From: Paenibacillus sp. BSR1-1
GTDB lineage: Bacteria; Bacillota; Bacilli; Bacillales; Cytobacillaceae
Direction of reading: 5' to 3'
NCBI RefSeq assembly: GCF_030403775.1
Contig: NZ_JAQMWQ010000003.1
Location: 124,001-188,000 of the forward strand
Length of the DNA: 64,000 nt
Translations under genes and position numbers: made by a program
Part shown: positions 51,982-61,138 of the stretch, piece after piece
How the letters are laid out: each line of letters opens with the position of its first letter
Numbering within the stretch: position 1 is the first letter of the stretch
Notes under the pieces: model-generated
Database searches by the model: none
What the model saw: only the letters and a program-made list of their open reading frames with translations
Told to the model about the DNA's origin: nothing

Positions 51982-52145
51982 TAGCAGTGTACTGAAAGCA
52001 TACTATTAAAGAAATTTTGTAATAATATGCTTTACTACATGATTATTCAAAAACGAGTAGGAAACAGATGAACCTATTCTTTGAAGTAATCTGCTTATTT
52101 CTTTATATTACAAATCATACAAAATTATTTAGGGGGTACATTTAC

Positions 52146-53231
52146 TTGAAAAAGCGGAAAATGGGTATAGCAATATCGCTTCTACTTGCAGCTGGAACAC
52201 TCTTAGGTGCTTGCGGAAAAGCCAATGACAACAAAGGGAATGAAGCAACTAAAGGTGGAGAAAAAGGAAAAGCTTTCTCTGTAGGGATGGTTACCGATAT
52301 AGGAGGTGTTGATGACAAATCATTTAACCAATCTTCCTGGGAAGGTCTTCAAAAATTCGGTAAAGAAAACGGACTGAAAAAAGGAAAGGGCGGATATGAT
52401 TATCTTCAATCTACTTCTGATGCTGATTATGTGACAAATTTAAATACACTATCTCGTCAAGGTTACGATTTAGTATTTGGTATTGGTTTTTTAATGCAAG
52501 GTGCAGTTGATGAGGTTGCCAAACAACAAAAGGATACTAAATTTGCCATCATTGATTCTGAAGTAAAAGAACCAAATGTTGCAAGTGTTCTTTTCAAAGA
52601 GCAAGAAGCAGGATTTCTTGCTGGGGTTGCAGCAGCACTTACCACGAAGTCTGATCATATTGGTTTTATCGGAGGTATGGAAAATGCTGTAATTGAACGT
52701 TTCCAAGCTGGTTACTTAGCTGGAGTAAAAGCTACAAAACCCTCAGTAAAAGTCGATGTTCAATATGCTGGTGCTTTTGACAAATCTGAGGCTGGTCAAT
52801 CTATCGCTTCAAAAATGTACTCTACTGGTGCAGATGTAATTTTCCACGCAGCTGGAGGTACAGGCAATGGATTATTCAAAGAAGCAACTGATCGTAAAGC
52901 AAAAGAACCTAGCAAAGGAATTTGGGCAATAGGTGTTGACCGTGATCAAAGCGATATGGGTCCGGATGTAGTTCTTACTTCTGCTCTTAAGCGTGTTGAT
53001 GTGGCCGTACAAGATACTGCGAAAAAAGCACAAAATGGTGATTTTCCTGGTGGACAGAATATTCTTTACGGATTAGCTGAGGATGGTGTAGGTTTATCTC
53101 CTATAAATGCTAAGGCAGCCAACAAAGATGCTATAGATAAAGCTGTTAGTGATTGGACAGATAAAATTAAGTCTGGATCTTTAAAAGTTCCTGGAACTCT
53201 TGATGAATTAAAAACATTTAGCCCTAAATAG
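52146..53231 (+). CDS. BMP-family nucleoside-binding lipoprotein
   Basis: A 361-residue BmpA/PnrA-type binding protein. TTG start (LKKRKMGIAISLLLAAGTLLGACGK, lipobox LGAC) after TTAGGGGGT. SVGMVTDIGGVDDKSFNQSSWEGLQKF is diagnostic, as are GIGFLMQGAVDEVAKQ and VGFLAG-type EQEAGFLAGVAAALTT. Such proteins bind purine nucleosides for an ABC importer; here no permease or ATPase genes follow, so it must rely on components elsewhere or signal through them. Confidence 0.9.
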   Translation: MKKRKMGIAISLLLAAGTLLGACGKANDNKGNEATKGGEKGKAFSVGMVTDIGGVDDKSFNQSSWEGLQKFGKENGLKKGKGGYDYLQSTSDADYVTNLNTLSRQGYDLVFGIGFLMQGAVDEVAKQQKDTKFAIIDSEVKEPNVASVLFKEQEAGFLAGVAAALTTKSDHIGFIGGMENAVIERFQAGYLAGVKATKPSVKVDVQYAGAFDKSEAGQSIASKMYSTGADVIFHAAGGTGNGLFKEATDRKAKEPSKGIWAIGVDRDQSDMGPDVVLTSALKRVDVAVQDTAKKAQNGDFPGGQNILYGLAEDGVGLSPINAKAANKDAIDKAVSDWTDKIKSGSLKVPGTLDELKTFSPK

Positions 53232-53326
53232 TAATGGCTGTAAAATTGTGAGTGTAATACACAAGCTTATTCATTCATGGTAAAATCTAATTGAGTCCGA
53301 TTGATTTAGATAATTATGTAATTTTT

Positions 53327-53360
53327 AAAAGGGGACCTTTTTGTAGTAGCCCCCTTTTTT
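53327..53360 (+). terminator. Terminator of the nucleoside-binding protein gene
   Basis: AAAAGGGG pairs with CCCCTTTT around a 16-base loop, ending in T6. It lies about 100 bases after the stop codon. Confidence 0.7.
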
Positions 53361-53492
53361 GTTCACTAAAACGGTACGATGCTTCAATATTTCATAGGAA
53401 GAATAGTGGAACAAAATAGAAAAAACACCCGTGAACAGCTACTCTTCAAAAATAAATTAATATTTCTATGTTGAAAAATCCATATTAAAAAC

Positions 53493-53560
53493 ATACCAAA
53501 TACCCCTAAGAGTTTGGTATACGTGTCCCTCCTTATATAGATGGTAAGGAGGGATTTTTC
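53493..53560 (+). terminator. Tandem hairpins
   Basis: ATACCAAA/TTTGGTAT (53493-53520) is followed within six bases by TCCCTCCTTA/TAAGGAGGGA (53526-53554) and T5. The second is a good terminator. No intact gene lies directly upstream, so these may be remnants of a lost transcript. Confidence 0.6.
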
Positions 53561-53662
53561 ATTTTAATAAAATTTAATTTAAAACTTAAAAAAGCCTGGA
53601 ATCTTACTAAGTCTTCGATTTATAAGAGTGTATGTTCTTGTATAATATATTGGGGTGATTTC

Positions 53663-53885
53663 ATGTCTTATTAAATTATGCTGACAAGAAAAATTACTGA
53701 TATGAAGGGACAGTTGCAAACCCAGGTTCAAGTAATGGATTCAAAAGCTGGACGGATCATTTATTTCACTTTAGATGAGCCTTGAAAAGGAAGAGTTGCC
53801 GGAAGAACTAAAGTTATACATTCGGGGTATATTGCCGGATATTGAGAAAGGCAGATGGCATTATACAGGTAACTTTCATAAATGA
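53663..53885 (+). pseudogene. Decayed small protein gene
   Basis: GGGGTGATTTC precedes ATG TCT TAT TAA, an immediate stop. Nearby frames give MKGQLQTQVQVMDSKAGRII plus YFTLDEP, then after a frameshift LEKEELPEELKLYIRGILPD plus IEKGRWHYTGNFHK. Codon character is protein-like across both parts. Family not recognised. Confidence 0.45.
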
Positions 53886-54041
53886 CAGTAACATGGATAT
53901 TGTGAAGGATTTCACTTAAACTACCATAAAAATAAACCTCTGTGAGTTAGAAAAAATGGCAATACTTGAATAGACGCAGCTCAATCACTTTTTAAAAAGG
54001 GAGAGCGCCTGATCGAGATGTTTGTGGTTATAGGGAATGGA

Positions 54042-54770
54042 TTAGGATGCTTCAGATATTGTTACTTTATAACCTAAGTTTTCTAATCTTCGAACGGAAT
54101 GGCGGACAATGGAAGCTTGCCTTTGTCTATCAAAATAATCTTCTCCTAAATCTACATACATTTCTTTTCGAGTGAGAAGGTAATATGCGATTCGTAACAT
54201 CGCATGTGCAACAACGATAGCTGCTTTTTTCCTTCCTTTCCGACCAGCTGTACGTCTATACAATGCGCCTAGATAGTTCTTTGACCCTCGAACTGATTGA
54301 GCTGATTCTGTAAGTGCAGATCTTAGATACTTATTACCCTTTTTCGATCTACTAGATTTCCTTTTACCAGCGCTCTCATTGTGTCTGGGGACTAAGGCTG
54401 CCCATGAACATAAATGCGCCGCAGTAGGGAACTGATTTTTAATATCTGTACCAATCTCGGCGAGGATTTGCTCGGCCATTCTTGTGGCAATACCAGGTAT
54501 GGAATCGAGGCGCTCAATATCTTCTTGATAAGAACTAACTCTTTGGCTAATATCCTGATCTAGCATATCGATTTGATCTGTTAGAAAATCAATGTGCGTT
54601 AAAATTGTCTTTAACATTAACCGTTGATGTGGGTTAACATATCCTTGAAGAGCTAATTCAAGTTCTTCTTTTTTCCGTTTCATTGTACCTCGAGCGAAGT
54701 TTGCTAGTTTTTCAGGGTCATCCTCACCACTTGCCAATGCTTTAAGCATTTCCTTTGATGATACACCCAT
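54042..54770 (-). mobile_element. Truncated IS110-family transposase (C-terminal part)
   Basis: The 242-residue frame holds the transposase-20 domain of IS110-family enzymes: DIERLDSIPGIATRMAEQILAEIGTD, QFPTAAHLCSWAALVPRHNESAGKRKSS, SKKGNKYLRSALTESAQSV. The catalytic Ser lies near SAGKRKS. The N-terminal RuvC-like DEDD domain (~150 residues) is missing, and the element end is lost where it meets repeat remnant N at 54771. It is inactive by itself. No terminal repeats were found, as expected for IS110. Confidence 0.85.
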
Positions 54771-54774
54771 AATA

Positions 54775-54834
54775 TCAGTTCAAGTGGATTGCTGCTGCGG
54801 TCTTTTTTTTGTTTTGCTAACGATTTGTTCAATT
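54775..54834 (+). repeat. Intergenic repeat remnant N
   Basis: TTCAAGTGGATTGCTGCTGCGG then TCTTTTTTTT matches the centre of copy F (TTCAAGATTGATCGCTGCGGCGGTC then T6), followed by GCTAACGATTTGTTC, a degenerate right arm. It abuts the broken end of the IS110 transposase. Confidence 0.5.
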
Positions 54835-54958
54835 AGTATCTAAGACTTTTTCATATAAAAAGTCCAAAAGGAAGTAGCCTTTTGAACTTTTGGTTCGAAT
54901 TCCTATATTGCTTATTACGATGTATTATCGCTGGAAGGGTAAAAAATCTATTTAGGGA

Positions 54959-55387
54959 CTATGGACAGCAAATACAGAAATCTTTTTGAATATCAATCGT
55001 ACCGCTGATTATTCCTATTGGATCAAGTGAACCATTTACTCTGACTTCCCATCTTATAGATACACTTTCTGCATCCTCGATTTGAGCGACAACCTGTCCT
55101 ATTGTAACAGGCTCAGGTCCAATAGAGAATGGGAAAATAGGGATATCTATATTGATCTCTCTATGACCATGACGTGGTTGTACAACCAGCTGTAAGACAC
55201 GTTCAGAGCCAATTGGCCCTGGGGTTATTCCCGAAATCCTAACATTAATTAATGCCTTATAGTGATTATCAGTATGATCCTCAAAATAGGTAACAGGATT
55301 AGGTGAATCTGAAGACGCACTTTGTTGGGCAAAAACGATCACTGCATTATGACTTCGTACCTCACAATTATTTTCTTTTTTTCCCAA
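54959..55387 (-). CDS. Hypothetical protein with Cys-rich C-terminus
   Basis: A 142-residue beta-rich protein (PVTYFEDHTDNHYKALINVRISGITPGPIGSERVLQLVVQPRHG..., ending SGTIDIQKDFCICCP). No signal peptide. The C-terminal CICCP and the overall beta-sandwich look resemble spore-surface or exosporium proteins, but I cannot assign a family. AGGGGGTAAG precedes the ATG on the minus strand. Confidence 0.6.
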   Translation of the reverse strand: MGKKENNCEVRSHNAVIVFAQQSASSDSPNPVTYFEDHTDNHYKALINVRISGITPGPIGSERVLQLVVQPRHGHREINIDIPIFPFSIGPEPVTIGQVVAQIEDAESVSIRWEVRVNGSLDPIGIISGTIDIQKDFCICCP

Positions 55388-55716
55388 AATACTTACCCCC
55401 TTTTTTATATTAAGGTATGAAGTAGTTTAGAAAGTGCTTGTACAAGATTAATAAAAACATTAAATTTATAATTTTTGGACTGAATTTAGATGACAATTCA
55501 AACAAAATACGCATTATATGAGAGGTGTGCTTGTTCAAGTAACGTGCAGATAAGTTGAAGAAGTGAAGGTTTTTCTTTAAGGCAAAATAGGAGGACTACT
55601 TTAAAGGAGGCTGTACGTTGTTCTAGTCTGATATTGATATTAAGTAGGATTTATGCCGTTTCACCACCTTTAAAAAAATCATAGATTGGTATAAAACAAT
55701 TAAGGTGGTGAAAAGT
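55388..55716. other. Intergenic region with repeat O
   Basis: Holds the right-arm repeat O and the divergent upstream regions of the 142-residue gene and the oxidoreductase. CATAGATT near 55680 resembles a mother-cell sigma factor -10 but has no matching -35 at normal distance. Confidence 0.4.
55530..55562 (+). repeat. Intergenic repeat, copy O (right arm only)
   Basis: TTGTTCAAGTAACGTGCAG then ATAAGTTGAAGAAG matches the right arm with a three-base deletion. Confidence 0.5.
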
Positions 55717-57078
55717 ATGAATACGATATTGACGGGGCGAATTGTGCTCCCCAATGACCCAGAGTATCCAAGAGCTCGGATAAATTATAATCTAAATCTC
55801 TCTAAGTTTCCTGGTGCAATAGTTTTTTGCCAAAATGTAAGGGATATCGTTAATGCATTAAAGTGGGTTAGAGAAAAAAACGTTCCTTTTCGGTTAAGAA
55901 GTGGCAGACATAGTTACGAAAACTTCTCCCTATTAAATCGTGGGCTAGTTATAGATACAAGCGACATGGATCAAATATCTGTAAATGTCAAAGAACGAAC
56001 AGCTTCGATTCAAGCAGGCTCCAATTTAGGACATGTATACTCCACGTTATGGGATTACGGAATGGCCTTGCCAGGTGGTACAGAGTTTAGTGTTGGTCTT
56101 TCTGGATTAACATTAGGCGGGGGAATTGGGATGTTATCAAGAATTTTTGGACTCACATGTGATAACCTCATTAGTCTTCGAGTTGCTATTCCCAAAGGGG
56201 AAAGTGGTGCAGAAATTGTTGAAGCTAGTAAAGAAAAAAATTCTGACTTATTTTGGGCATGTTGTGGGGGAGGCGGTGGCAACTTTGGTATTGTGACCCA
56301 ATTAAAATTTCGGTTACATCCAATTACCAATGTATCCATCTTCACGGTAGAGTGGGACTGGGAGCAATTAGAAGAAGCATTCCAGGCTTGGCAAGATTGG
56401 GCGCCATTTACGGATCCAAAATTAACCTCTCAAATAGAATTACATGCAAAAAGTAAAAATTTAATTATCGCAGAAGGGCAATATATAGGGCCATCGGACA
56501 AACTTAAAAAATTAATTAGACCACTCGTGAAACATACAAAACCTAGAAAAATAGAAATCTCCAACGTGCCATTTATTAAAGCTGTTGAACATTTTAATGA
56601 TCCGGCCGGCAATATTCCTTCTTTATTTAATCGATCAGGTTCATTTATTTATGAACCCCTTCCTGCAAAAGCTATTTTTATTATGAAACAATTTCTAGAG
56701 AAAGCACCAAACGAAGAAGCCTCTATTTGGCAGCAGTCATTAGGTGGTGCTGTTAAACACATTTCTCCAAAAGAAACAGCGTATTATCATAGGAATGCGA
56801 TAATTGCACAAGAATATTTAACAAAGTGGACCAATGAAACAGAAGCAAGAAAAAATATTAAGTGGACTGAAGAATTGAGAGTCGCATTAAAACCATATAC
56901 AAAGGGTGATTATGTCAATTGGCCAGATCTTTTTATAAAAAATTGGCCAGAGTCTTATTATGGGGAGAATTTTAATAGGCTAAGAAAAGTTAAAACAGAA
57001 GTAGATCCTCATAATGTATTTCGTTTTAAGCAAAGCATTCCCCCATTTGATATTAGTGAGGACTATTTTTTATCTTAA
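55717..57078 (+). CDS. Berberine-bridge-type FAD oxidoreductase with probable bicovalent flavin
   Basis: A ~453-residue vanillyl-alcohol-oxidase-fold enzyme. RLRSGRHSYENFS holds the His that links covalently to FAD, and FGLTCDNLISLRVA holds a Cys at the second attachment position, so bicovalent FAD is predicted. CCGGGGGNFGIVTQLKFRLHP and the C-terminal BBE segment YYGENFNRLRKVKTEVDPHNVFRFKQSIPP are typical. It resembles Bacillus YgaK/YvdP (the latter, CotQ, is a spore coat protein). It oxidises alcohols or sugars with O2; substrate unknown. ATG at 55717 with AAGGTGGTG upstream. Confidence 0.88.
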   Translation: MNTILTGRIVLPNDPEYPRARINYNLNLSKFPGAIVFCQNVRDIVNALKWVREKNVPFRLRSGRHSYENFSLLNRGLVIDTSDMDQISVNVKERTASIQAGSNLGHVYSTLWDYGMALPGGTEFSVGLSGLTLGGGIGMLSRIFGLTCDNLISLRVAIPKGESGAEIVEASKEKNSDLFWACCGGGGGNFGIVTQLKFRLHPITNVSIFTVEWDWEQLEEAFQAWQDWAPFTDPKLTSQIELHAKSKNLIIAEGQYIGPSDKLKKLIRPLVKHTKPRKIEISNVPFIKAVEHFNDPAGNIPSLFNRSGSFIYEPLPAKAIFIMKQFLEKAPNEEASIWQQSLGGAVKHISPKETAYYHRNAIIAQEYLTKWTNETEARKNIKWTEELRVALKPYTKGDYVNWPDLFIKNWPESYYGENFNRLRKVKTEVDPHNVFRFKQSIPPFDISEDYFLS

Positions 57079-57180
57079 AGCCTAAAAGATTATACATATT
57101 AATAATTAATTTCACAGTTTCAAAGTTTAGGTAAACCCAATCGTCAGCAAGATTATTAAATAAGACTTTCTTTAAGAATC

Positions 57181-57210
57181 GGGCATTTTCCTATAATAAG
57201 GAAAGTGCCC
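57181..57210. terminator. Bidirectional terminator between convergent genes
   Basis: GGGCATTTTCCT and AGGAAAGTGCCC pair with one mismatch, between the oxidoreductase (+) and the SDR (-). Confidence 0.8.
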
Positions 57211-57247
57211 TAATTAAACTAAAGCCAAATTCACGTATTTGGATTGC

Positions 57248-58006
57248 TTATAGAGTTAAACCACCATCCACAAGTGCAATTGAACCAGTCATATAGCTTG
57301 CTTTATCTGATGCTAAGAAAACCACCATTTCAGCAAGCTCGTTCGGATCAGCATAACGACCCATTCTCATATTTGAAAATTCTTCTGGAACATAACCGCC
57401 TTTTTCAAACTGCTCAGCAACACTAGCGGTTAACGCTGTTTGAACACCGCCAGGGCAAAGCGCATTAATACGGATTCCTTTTTTAGCATATTCTAATGCA
57501 GCACCTTTCGTTAAACCGATAACTGCATGTTTGCTGGCAGAATATACAGCAACACTATGCTCAGGACGAATTCCTGCAGTAGAAGCCGTGTTAATAATCG
57601 ATCCGCTTCCTTGCTCTTCCATCACTTTTAGGACATATTTCAATCCAAGGAATACTCCTTTTACATTGACAGACAAAATCCGGTCAAATTCGGATTCTTC
57701 AACTGAGGTGAAAGGTGCGAACTTTTGGATAATACCTGCATTATTGAAAAATATATCAATGCGGCCATATGTTTCGACTGCTTTATTTACATAGTTTTGC
57801 ACATCTTCACTTTTTGATACATCAGCCTGAACGAAGATTCCTTCTCCACCTTGCTCTTTCACAAGTTTTAAAGTTTCTTCCCCTGTTTCTCTATTGAAAT
57901 CAACTATGACAACGGTTGCTCCATTACTAGCAAGTTTCAAACTGCTTGCTCTGCCAATGCCACTTCCTGCACCAGTGATAACGGCAATTCTATTTGCTAA
58001 TTCCAT
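57248..58006 (-). CDS. SDR family oxidoreductase (glucose 1-dehydrogenase/3-oxoacyl reductase-like)
   Basis: A 252-residue classical SDR: TGAGSGIGRASSLKL cofactor loop, Asp at the end of strand 2 (VVIVDFNRETG) indicating NAD preference, NNAGI, catalytic Ser in NTASTAGI, YSASKHAV (Tyr, Lys) and LCPGGVQT. The ATG at 58006 follows AAAGGGGAAA; an ATG six bases earlier is too close to the ribosome site. It is divergent from an AraC regulator, which probably controls it. The substrate is unknown. Confidence 0.88.
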   Translation of the reverse strand: MELANRIAVITGAGSGIGRASSLKLASNGATVVIVDFNRETGEETLKLVKEQGGEGIFVQADVSKSEDVQNYVNKAVETYGRIDIFFNNAGIIQKFAPFTSVEESEFDRILSVNVKGVFLGLKYVLKVMEEQGSGSIINTASTAGIRPEHSVAVYSASKHAVIGLTKGAALEYAKKGIRINALCPGGVQTALTASVAEQFEKGGYVPEEFSNMRMGRYADPNELAEMVVFLASDKASYMTGSIALVDGGLTL

Positions 58007-58159
58007 GTTCATTTCCCCTTTGTTTAAGATTTCTTACATCACCTATTTTATTGCTGATTAAGAATGAATTATTGTATTATTCTACGGATAATAGTATTTT
58101 CTTATTGTAAAAAATAATAATGTAAACGATTTAAAAAACGGATGGAGTAGATGAAATAG

Positions 58160-59410
58160 ATGGAAATATCCATGGAGGATATGCAATATATATGCCAGCT
58201 TATTTGGGAAGTTCATGGAATACCAGTTTATTATGTCAATGGATTTGGTGAGTTCGAGTACGAATTTTCAAGCAGTGACCTACGGAGTAATCCCTATTAT
58301 GTTCCATTTAAAGAGCAGATAAGTGTATACACGTATGAAGAGGATCCAAGTGAGTTCCCTATCTTTTTTTCAAATTCAAATTTGAATTTTTTCTTTGTGA
58401 ATCTTAAAAAATCGAACTATTTTTTAGGTACTATTATTGTAGGACCTGTCCTTGAGACCGAAATATCGGATGAAAATATTACAAAAATCATAGATGCTTT
58501 TAAAGGAAACATCAATAAAAGAAATCTTATTGAATATTATCAAGCCGTCCCCATTATGGATCATCATCAGCTACTATCGATTAGTTTAATGGTTTATTAT
58601 TTGCTTTACCGTAAAGCGTTAGATAAAACGCTGGTCCTAGAAAACAATAAAGCGATAGACCTTGGTGTCATACAATCAGAGAATTTAGATGTTGAACTTT
58701 CAAAAGGGAGAAGGAATTTCATTTTTCATTCCAATCTTTCTTATGAACGGGTATTGCTTGATTATGTCAAAAACGGGCGGATCGATAAATTAAAGGATAT
58801 CTTCGATTACTCTATTGTGGGTGAGGCAGAATTAGGATTATTGTCGAGACGGAGTCGCTTACGAAGTGAAAAAAATTTAATGATAACGGGCATTGCCCTT
58901 GTTTGCAGAGCTGCCATTGAAGGGGGCTTAAATGAGGAAACAGCCTTTACTTTAAGTGATTATTATATTCAACAAATTGAGGAATTAGGAAACCTAAAGG
59001 CCATATTGAGATTAACGGAAGAAGCCATAAGTGATTTTACCAATCGTGTTCACTGTTTAAATGTAGAAAAATATTCTGCACCCATAACGGCTTGTCGACA
59101 TTATATTTACAACCATCTTTATGGAGACATTACACTGGAACAACTTGCAGAAATGTGTCAATTAAGTCCCAATTACTTATCATCTCTTTTTAAAAAAGAA
59201 ATGGGTATTCCTATAAGTGAATATATTCAACAACAACGAGTAGACGAAGCAAAAAAGCTGTTGGCTATATCAAGTTATTCGATTTCAGACATAAGCACCT
59301 GGTTAAATTTCAATGATCAAAGTTATTTTATAAAAGTATTTAAAAAATACACAGGTTTAACCCCTAGGCAGTTTAGAAATGATCATTCTTCACACCATCA
59401 ATCGACATGA
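58160..59410 (+). CDS. AraC-family transcriptional regulator (long, YSIRK-targeted type)
   Basis: A 416-residue regulator. The C-terminal ~105 residues hold the AraC DNA-binding domain (YNHLYGDITLEQLAEMCQLSPNYLSSLFKKEMGIPISEYIQQQRVDEAKKLL and DISTWLNFNDQSYFIKVFKKYTGLTPRQFRND). The first 300 residues resemble the sensory part of Gram-positive AraC regulators of the YSIRK/YesS-like group. It is divergent from the SDR gene with 150 bases between them and likely regulates it. Confidence 0.88.
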   Translation: MEISMEDMQYICQLIWEVHGIPVYYVNGFGEFEYEFSSSDLRSNPYYVPFKEQISVYTYEEDPSEFPIFFSNSNLNFFFVNLKKSNYFLGTIIVGPVLETEISDENITKIIDAFKGNINKRNLIEYYQAVPIMDHHQLLSISLMVYYLLYRKALDKTLVLENNKAIDLGVIQSENLDVELSKGRRNFIFHSNLSYERVLLDYVKNGRIDKLKDIFDYSIVGEAELGLLSRRSRLRSEKNLMITGIALVCRAAIEGGLNEETAFTLSDYYIQQIEELGNLKAILRLTEEAISDFTNRVHCLNVEKYSAPITACRHYIYNHLYGDITLEQLAEMCQLSPNYLSSLFKKEMGIPISEYIQQQRVDEAKKLLAISSYSISDISTWLNFNDQSYFIKVFKKYTGLTPRQFRNDHSSHHQST

Positions 59411-59524
59411 TGGGATGAAAATGTATTGTATAATAACGGTGCTGTTTACTTGAAGAAGGATTTTTGGGGTGAACTTTTTAAAAGAGAGTAAATAGGAAGT
59501 GAATAAGTAAAGGAGAGATATTTT

Positions 59525-60349
59525 TTGAAAAACTTTATTTGTGAAACTTGTGGAGTTCAGTATGAGCGTTCAATTGAAGCACCAAAAAAATGTTTGATTT
59601 GTGAGGAAGAAAGACAATTTGTTAGTTCCAAAGGTCAGGTGTGGACCACATTAGAAAAGCTGATAGAGGTGGGGACATATAGTAATATCATTAAACTCCA
59701 GGAAGAAGGATTACATAGTATAAAGACTAATCCAAGTTTTGGAATCGGACAGACAGCTTATCTTGTACAAGATAAAAATTACAACTTATTGTGGGATTGT
59801 ATTACATATATTGATCAATCAACCATTTCACATATTAATAAATTAGGCGGAATTGATGCTATTGCTTTATCACATCCCCATTATTACTCTAGTTTAGTAG
59901 AATGGGCTGAAACATTCGATGCTCCAATTTACATACACGAAGATGATAAAGAATGGGTGACTAGAACAAGCGAGAAAATCATTTTTTGGTCTGGAGAATC
60001 TCTAGAATTGCAGGAAGGTCTTATCCTTCAAAGAATTGGAGGACATTATAAAGGCGGTACTGTTTTAGAGTGGAAAAATGGAAGCAGTCAAAATGGAATT
60101 TTATTAAGTGGAGATATAGTACGCGTCGCAGCTGATCGTAAGTGGGTGAGTTTTATGTATAGTTATCCTAACTTCATTCCTCTGCCCAGTGTAACAGTTG
60201 AAAGAATTGCAGATAGGATAAATGATTTTACATTTAATCGATTATATGACGCATTTAATCTAATTATTGGAGATGATGCAGATTTGGTGGTTCAAAAGTC
60301 AGCAAAAAGGTATATTGAAGCACTAAATGGAAAATTATTTAATACTTAA
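59525..60349 (+). CDS. Metallo-beta-lactamase-fold protein with zinc-ribbon N-terminus and altered metal motif
   Basis: A 274-residue MBL-fold protein. Residues 6-26 contain CETC...CLIC, a rubredoxin-like zinc knuckle. The central motif is SHPHYYSS (His117, His119): the Asp and second His of the HxHxDH motif are replaced by Tyr121 and Ser122, so the second metal site is lost. A later GGHYKGG and LSGDIV supply the remaining first-site ligands. It may bind a single metal or be non-hydrolytic. TTG start with AAGGAGAGA upstream. It stands alone, closed by a terminator. Confidence 0.82.
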   Translation: MKNFICETCGVQYERSIEAPKKCLICEEERQFVSSKGQVWTTLEKLIEVGTYSNIIKLQEEGLHSIKTNPSFGIGQTAYLVQDKNYNLLWDCITYIDQSTISHINKLGGIDAIALSHPHYYSSLVEWAETFDAPIYIHEDDKEWVTRTSEKIIFWSGESLELQEGLILQRIGGHYKGGTVLEWKNGSSQNGILLSGDIVRVAADRKWVSFMYSYPNFIPLPSVTVERIADRINDFTFNRLYDAFNLIIGDDADLVVQKSAKRYIEALNGKLFNT

Positions 60350-60530
60350 TTTACTAATTTAGCAGGAAAGCTTGAAGAACTTATGAATGAACTTTTTTCT
60401 CAAAAGCATGCGAGATTTACAAGGTTACGATAATTTTTAAAAGTGCTTTTAGACAGGATAGTAGTGGGATAACTGGAACGATATTCTGGTACCATTTACA
60501 TAGTGCGTTAGTTCAATAAGAAGTACTAAA

Positions 60531-60583
60531 ATAAAAGCCTGTATCAATGTTTACTTGGTAAACAATGATACAGGCTTTTATCT
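60531..60583. terminator. Long bidirectional terminator
   Basis: ATAAAAGCCTGTATCA and TGATACAGGCTTTTAT pair perfectly, with further TGTTTAC/GTAAACA pairing inside. It lies between the MBL gene (+) and yjdM (-). Confidence 0.92.
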
Positions 60584-60604
60584 ATCGGAATTTAATTGTC
60601 CTTA

Positions 60605-60946
60605 TTATAACTTTTTCACAAATTCAGATTTTAATTTCATAGCTCCAAAACCATCAATCTTACAATCAATATCATGATCTCCGTCAACTAAACGGATATT
60701 TTTAACCTTTGTTCCTACTTTTAAGACTGAAGAACTCCCTTTTACTTTAAGGTCTTTGATTATTGTTACAGTATCACCATCGGTTAAGACATTTCCATTT
60801 GCATCCTTGAAAATCCTATTATCGTCATTATTTTCGGTTTTTGAATCTAAAGTCCACTCATAAGCACATTCTGGGCAAACGTAAATAGTTCCATCTTCAT
60901 AAGTATATGTTGAATTACATTTTGGGCAATTTGGTAAATTTGACAT
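60605..60946 (-). CDS. yjdM: YjdM/PhnA-type zinc ribbon protein
   Basis: A 113-residue protein with N-terminal zinc ribbon [27 protein letters not shown] and the C-terminal PhnA barrel ([60 protein letters not shown]). The family is often labelled alkylphosphonate utilisation protein PhnA, but no phosphonate chemistry is established for it. ATG at 60946 with GGAGGAAA upstream; an ATG at 60967 is in frame but overlaps the ribosome site region. Confidence 0.9.
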   Translation of the reverse strand: MSNLPNCPKCNSTYTYEDGTIYVCPECAYEWTLDSKTENNDDNRIFKDANGNVLTDGDTVTIIKDLKVKGSSSVLKVGTKVKNIRLVDGDHDIDCKIDGFGAMKLKSEFVKKL

Positions 60947-60967
60947 TATTGCATTTCCTCCGTTCAT

Positions 60968-61138
60968 CTAATCCTTTTTATTACTATTTATTATCTTTCT
61001 ATCTCCACTTATATTTGGATTGTTTTCCACGGGATCTACCGTATGCTTGTAGGTATATGCTTTGGAAGTTGTTACAACACTTAAGAATAGCACAATTAAA
61101 ACAATCAAAACCCCAACAATAATAAAACCCATTATCAT
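60968..61138 (-). CDS. ytzI: YtzI-like small membrane protein
   Basis: A 56-residue protein on the minus strand: one transmembrane helix (MGFIIVGVLIVLIVLFLSVV) followed by TTSKAYTYKHTVDPVENNP, the conserved signature of Bacillus YtzI. TCAGGTGAA precedes the ATG. It lies directly upstream of yjdM in the same direction, with 21 bases between them, so the two may be cotranscribed. Function unknown. Confidence 0.8.
   Translation of the reverse strand: MIMGFIIVGVLIVLIVLFLSVVTTSKAYTYKHTVDPVENNPNISGDRKIINSNKKD

Larger units (their letters stand above)
53232..54041. other. Intergenic region with terminators and a broken frame
   Basis: Contains a terminator at 53327-53360, two successive hairpins at 53493-53520 and 53526-53560, a frameshifted frame at 53663-53885 and a weak left-arm repeat fragment at 53901-53925. 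Confidence 0.5.

Noticed and set aside
39489-55562. Intergenic repeats as integron attC sites
   Set aside because: The AACTAAC/GTTAGTT symmetry recalls attC ends, but the conserved RYYYAAC/GTTRRRY core pair and an intI gene are not present.
55670-55695. Sigma-K-type promoter before the berberine-bridge oxidase
   Set aside because: A CATAGATT -10-like sequence is present, but the AC -35 dinucleotide does not lie at the expected distance.
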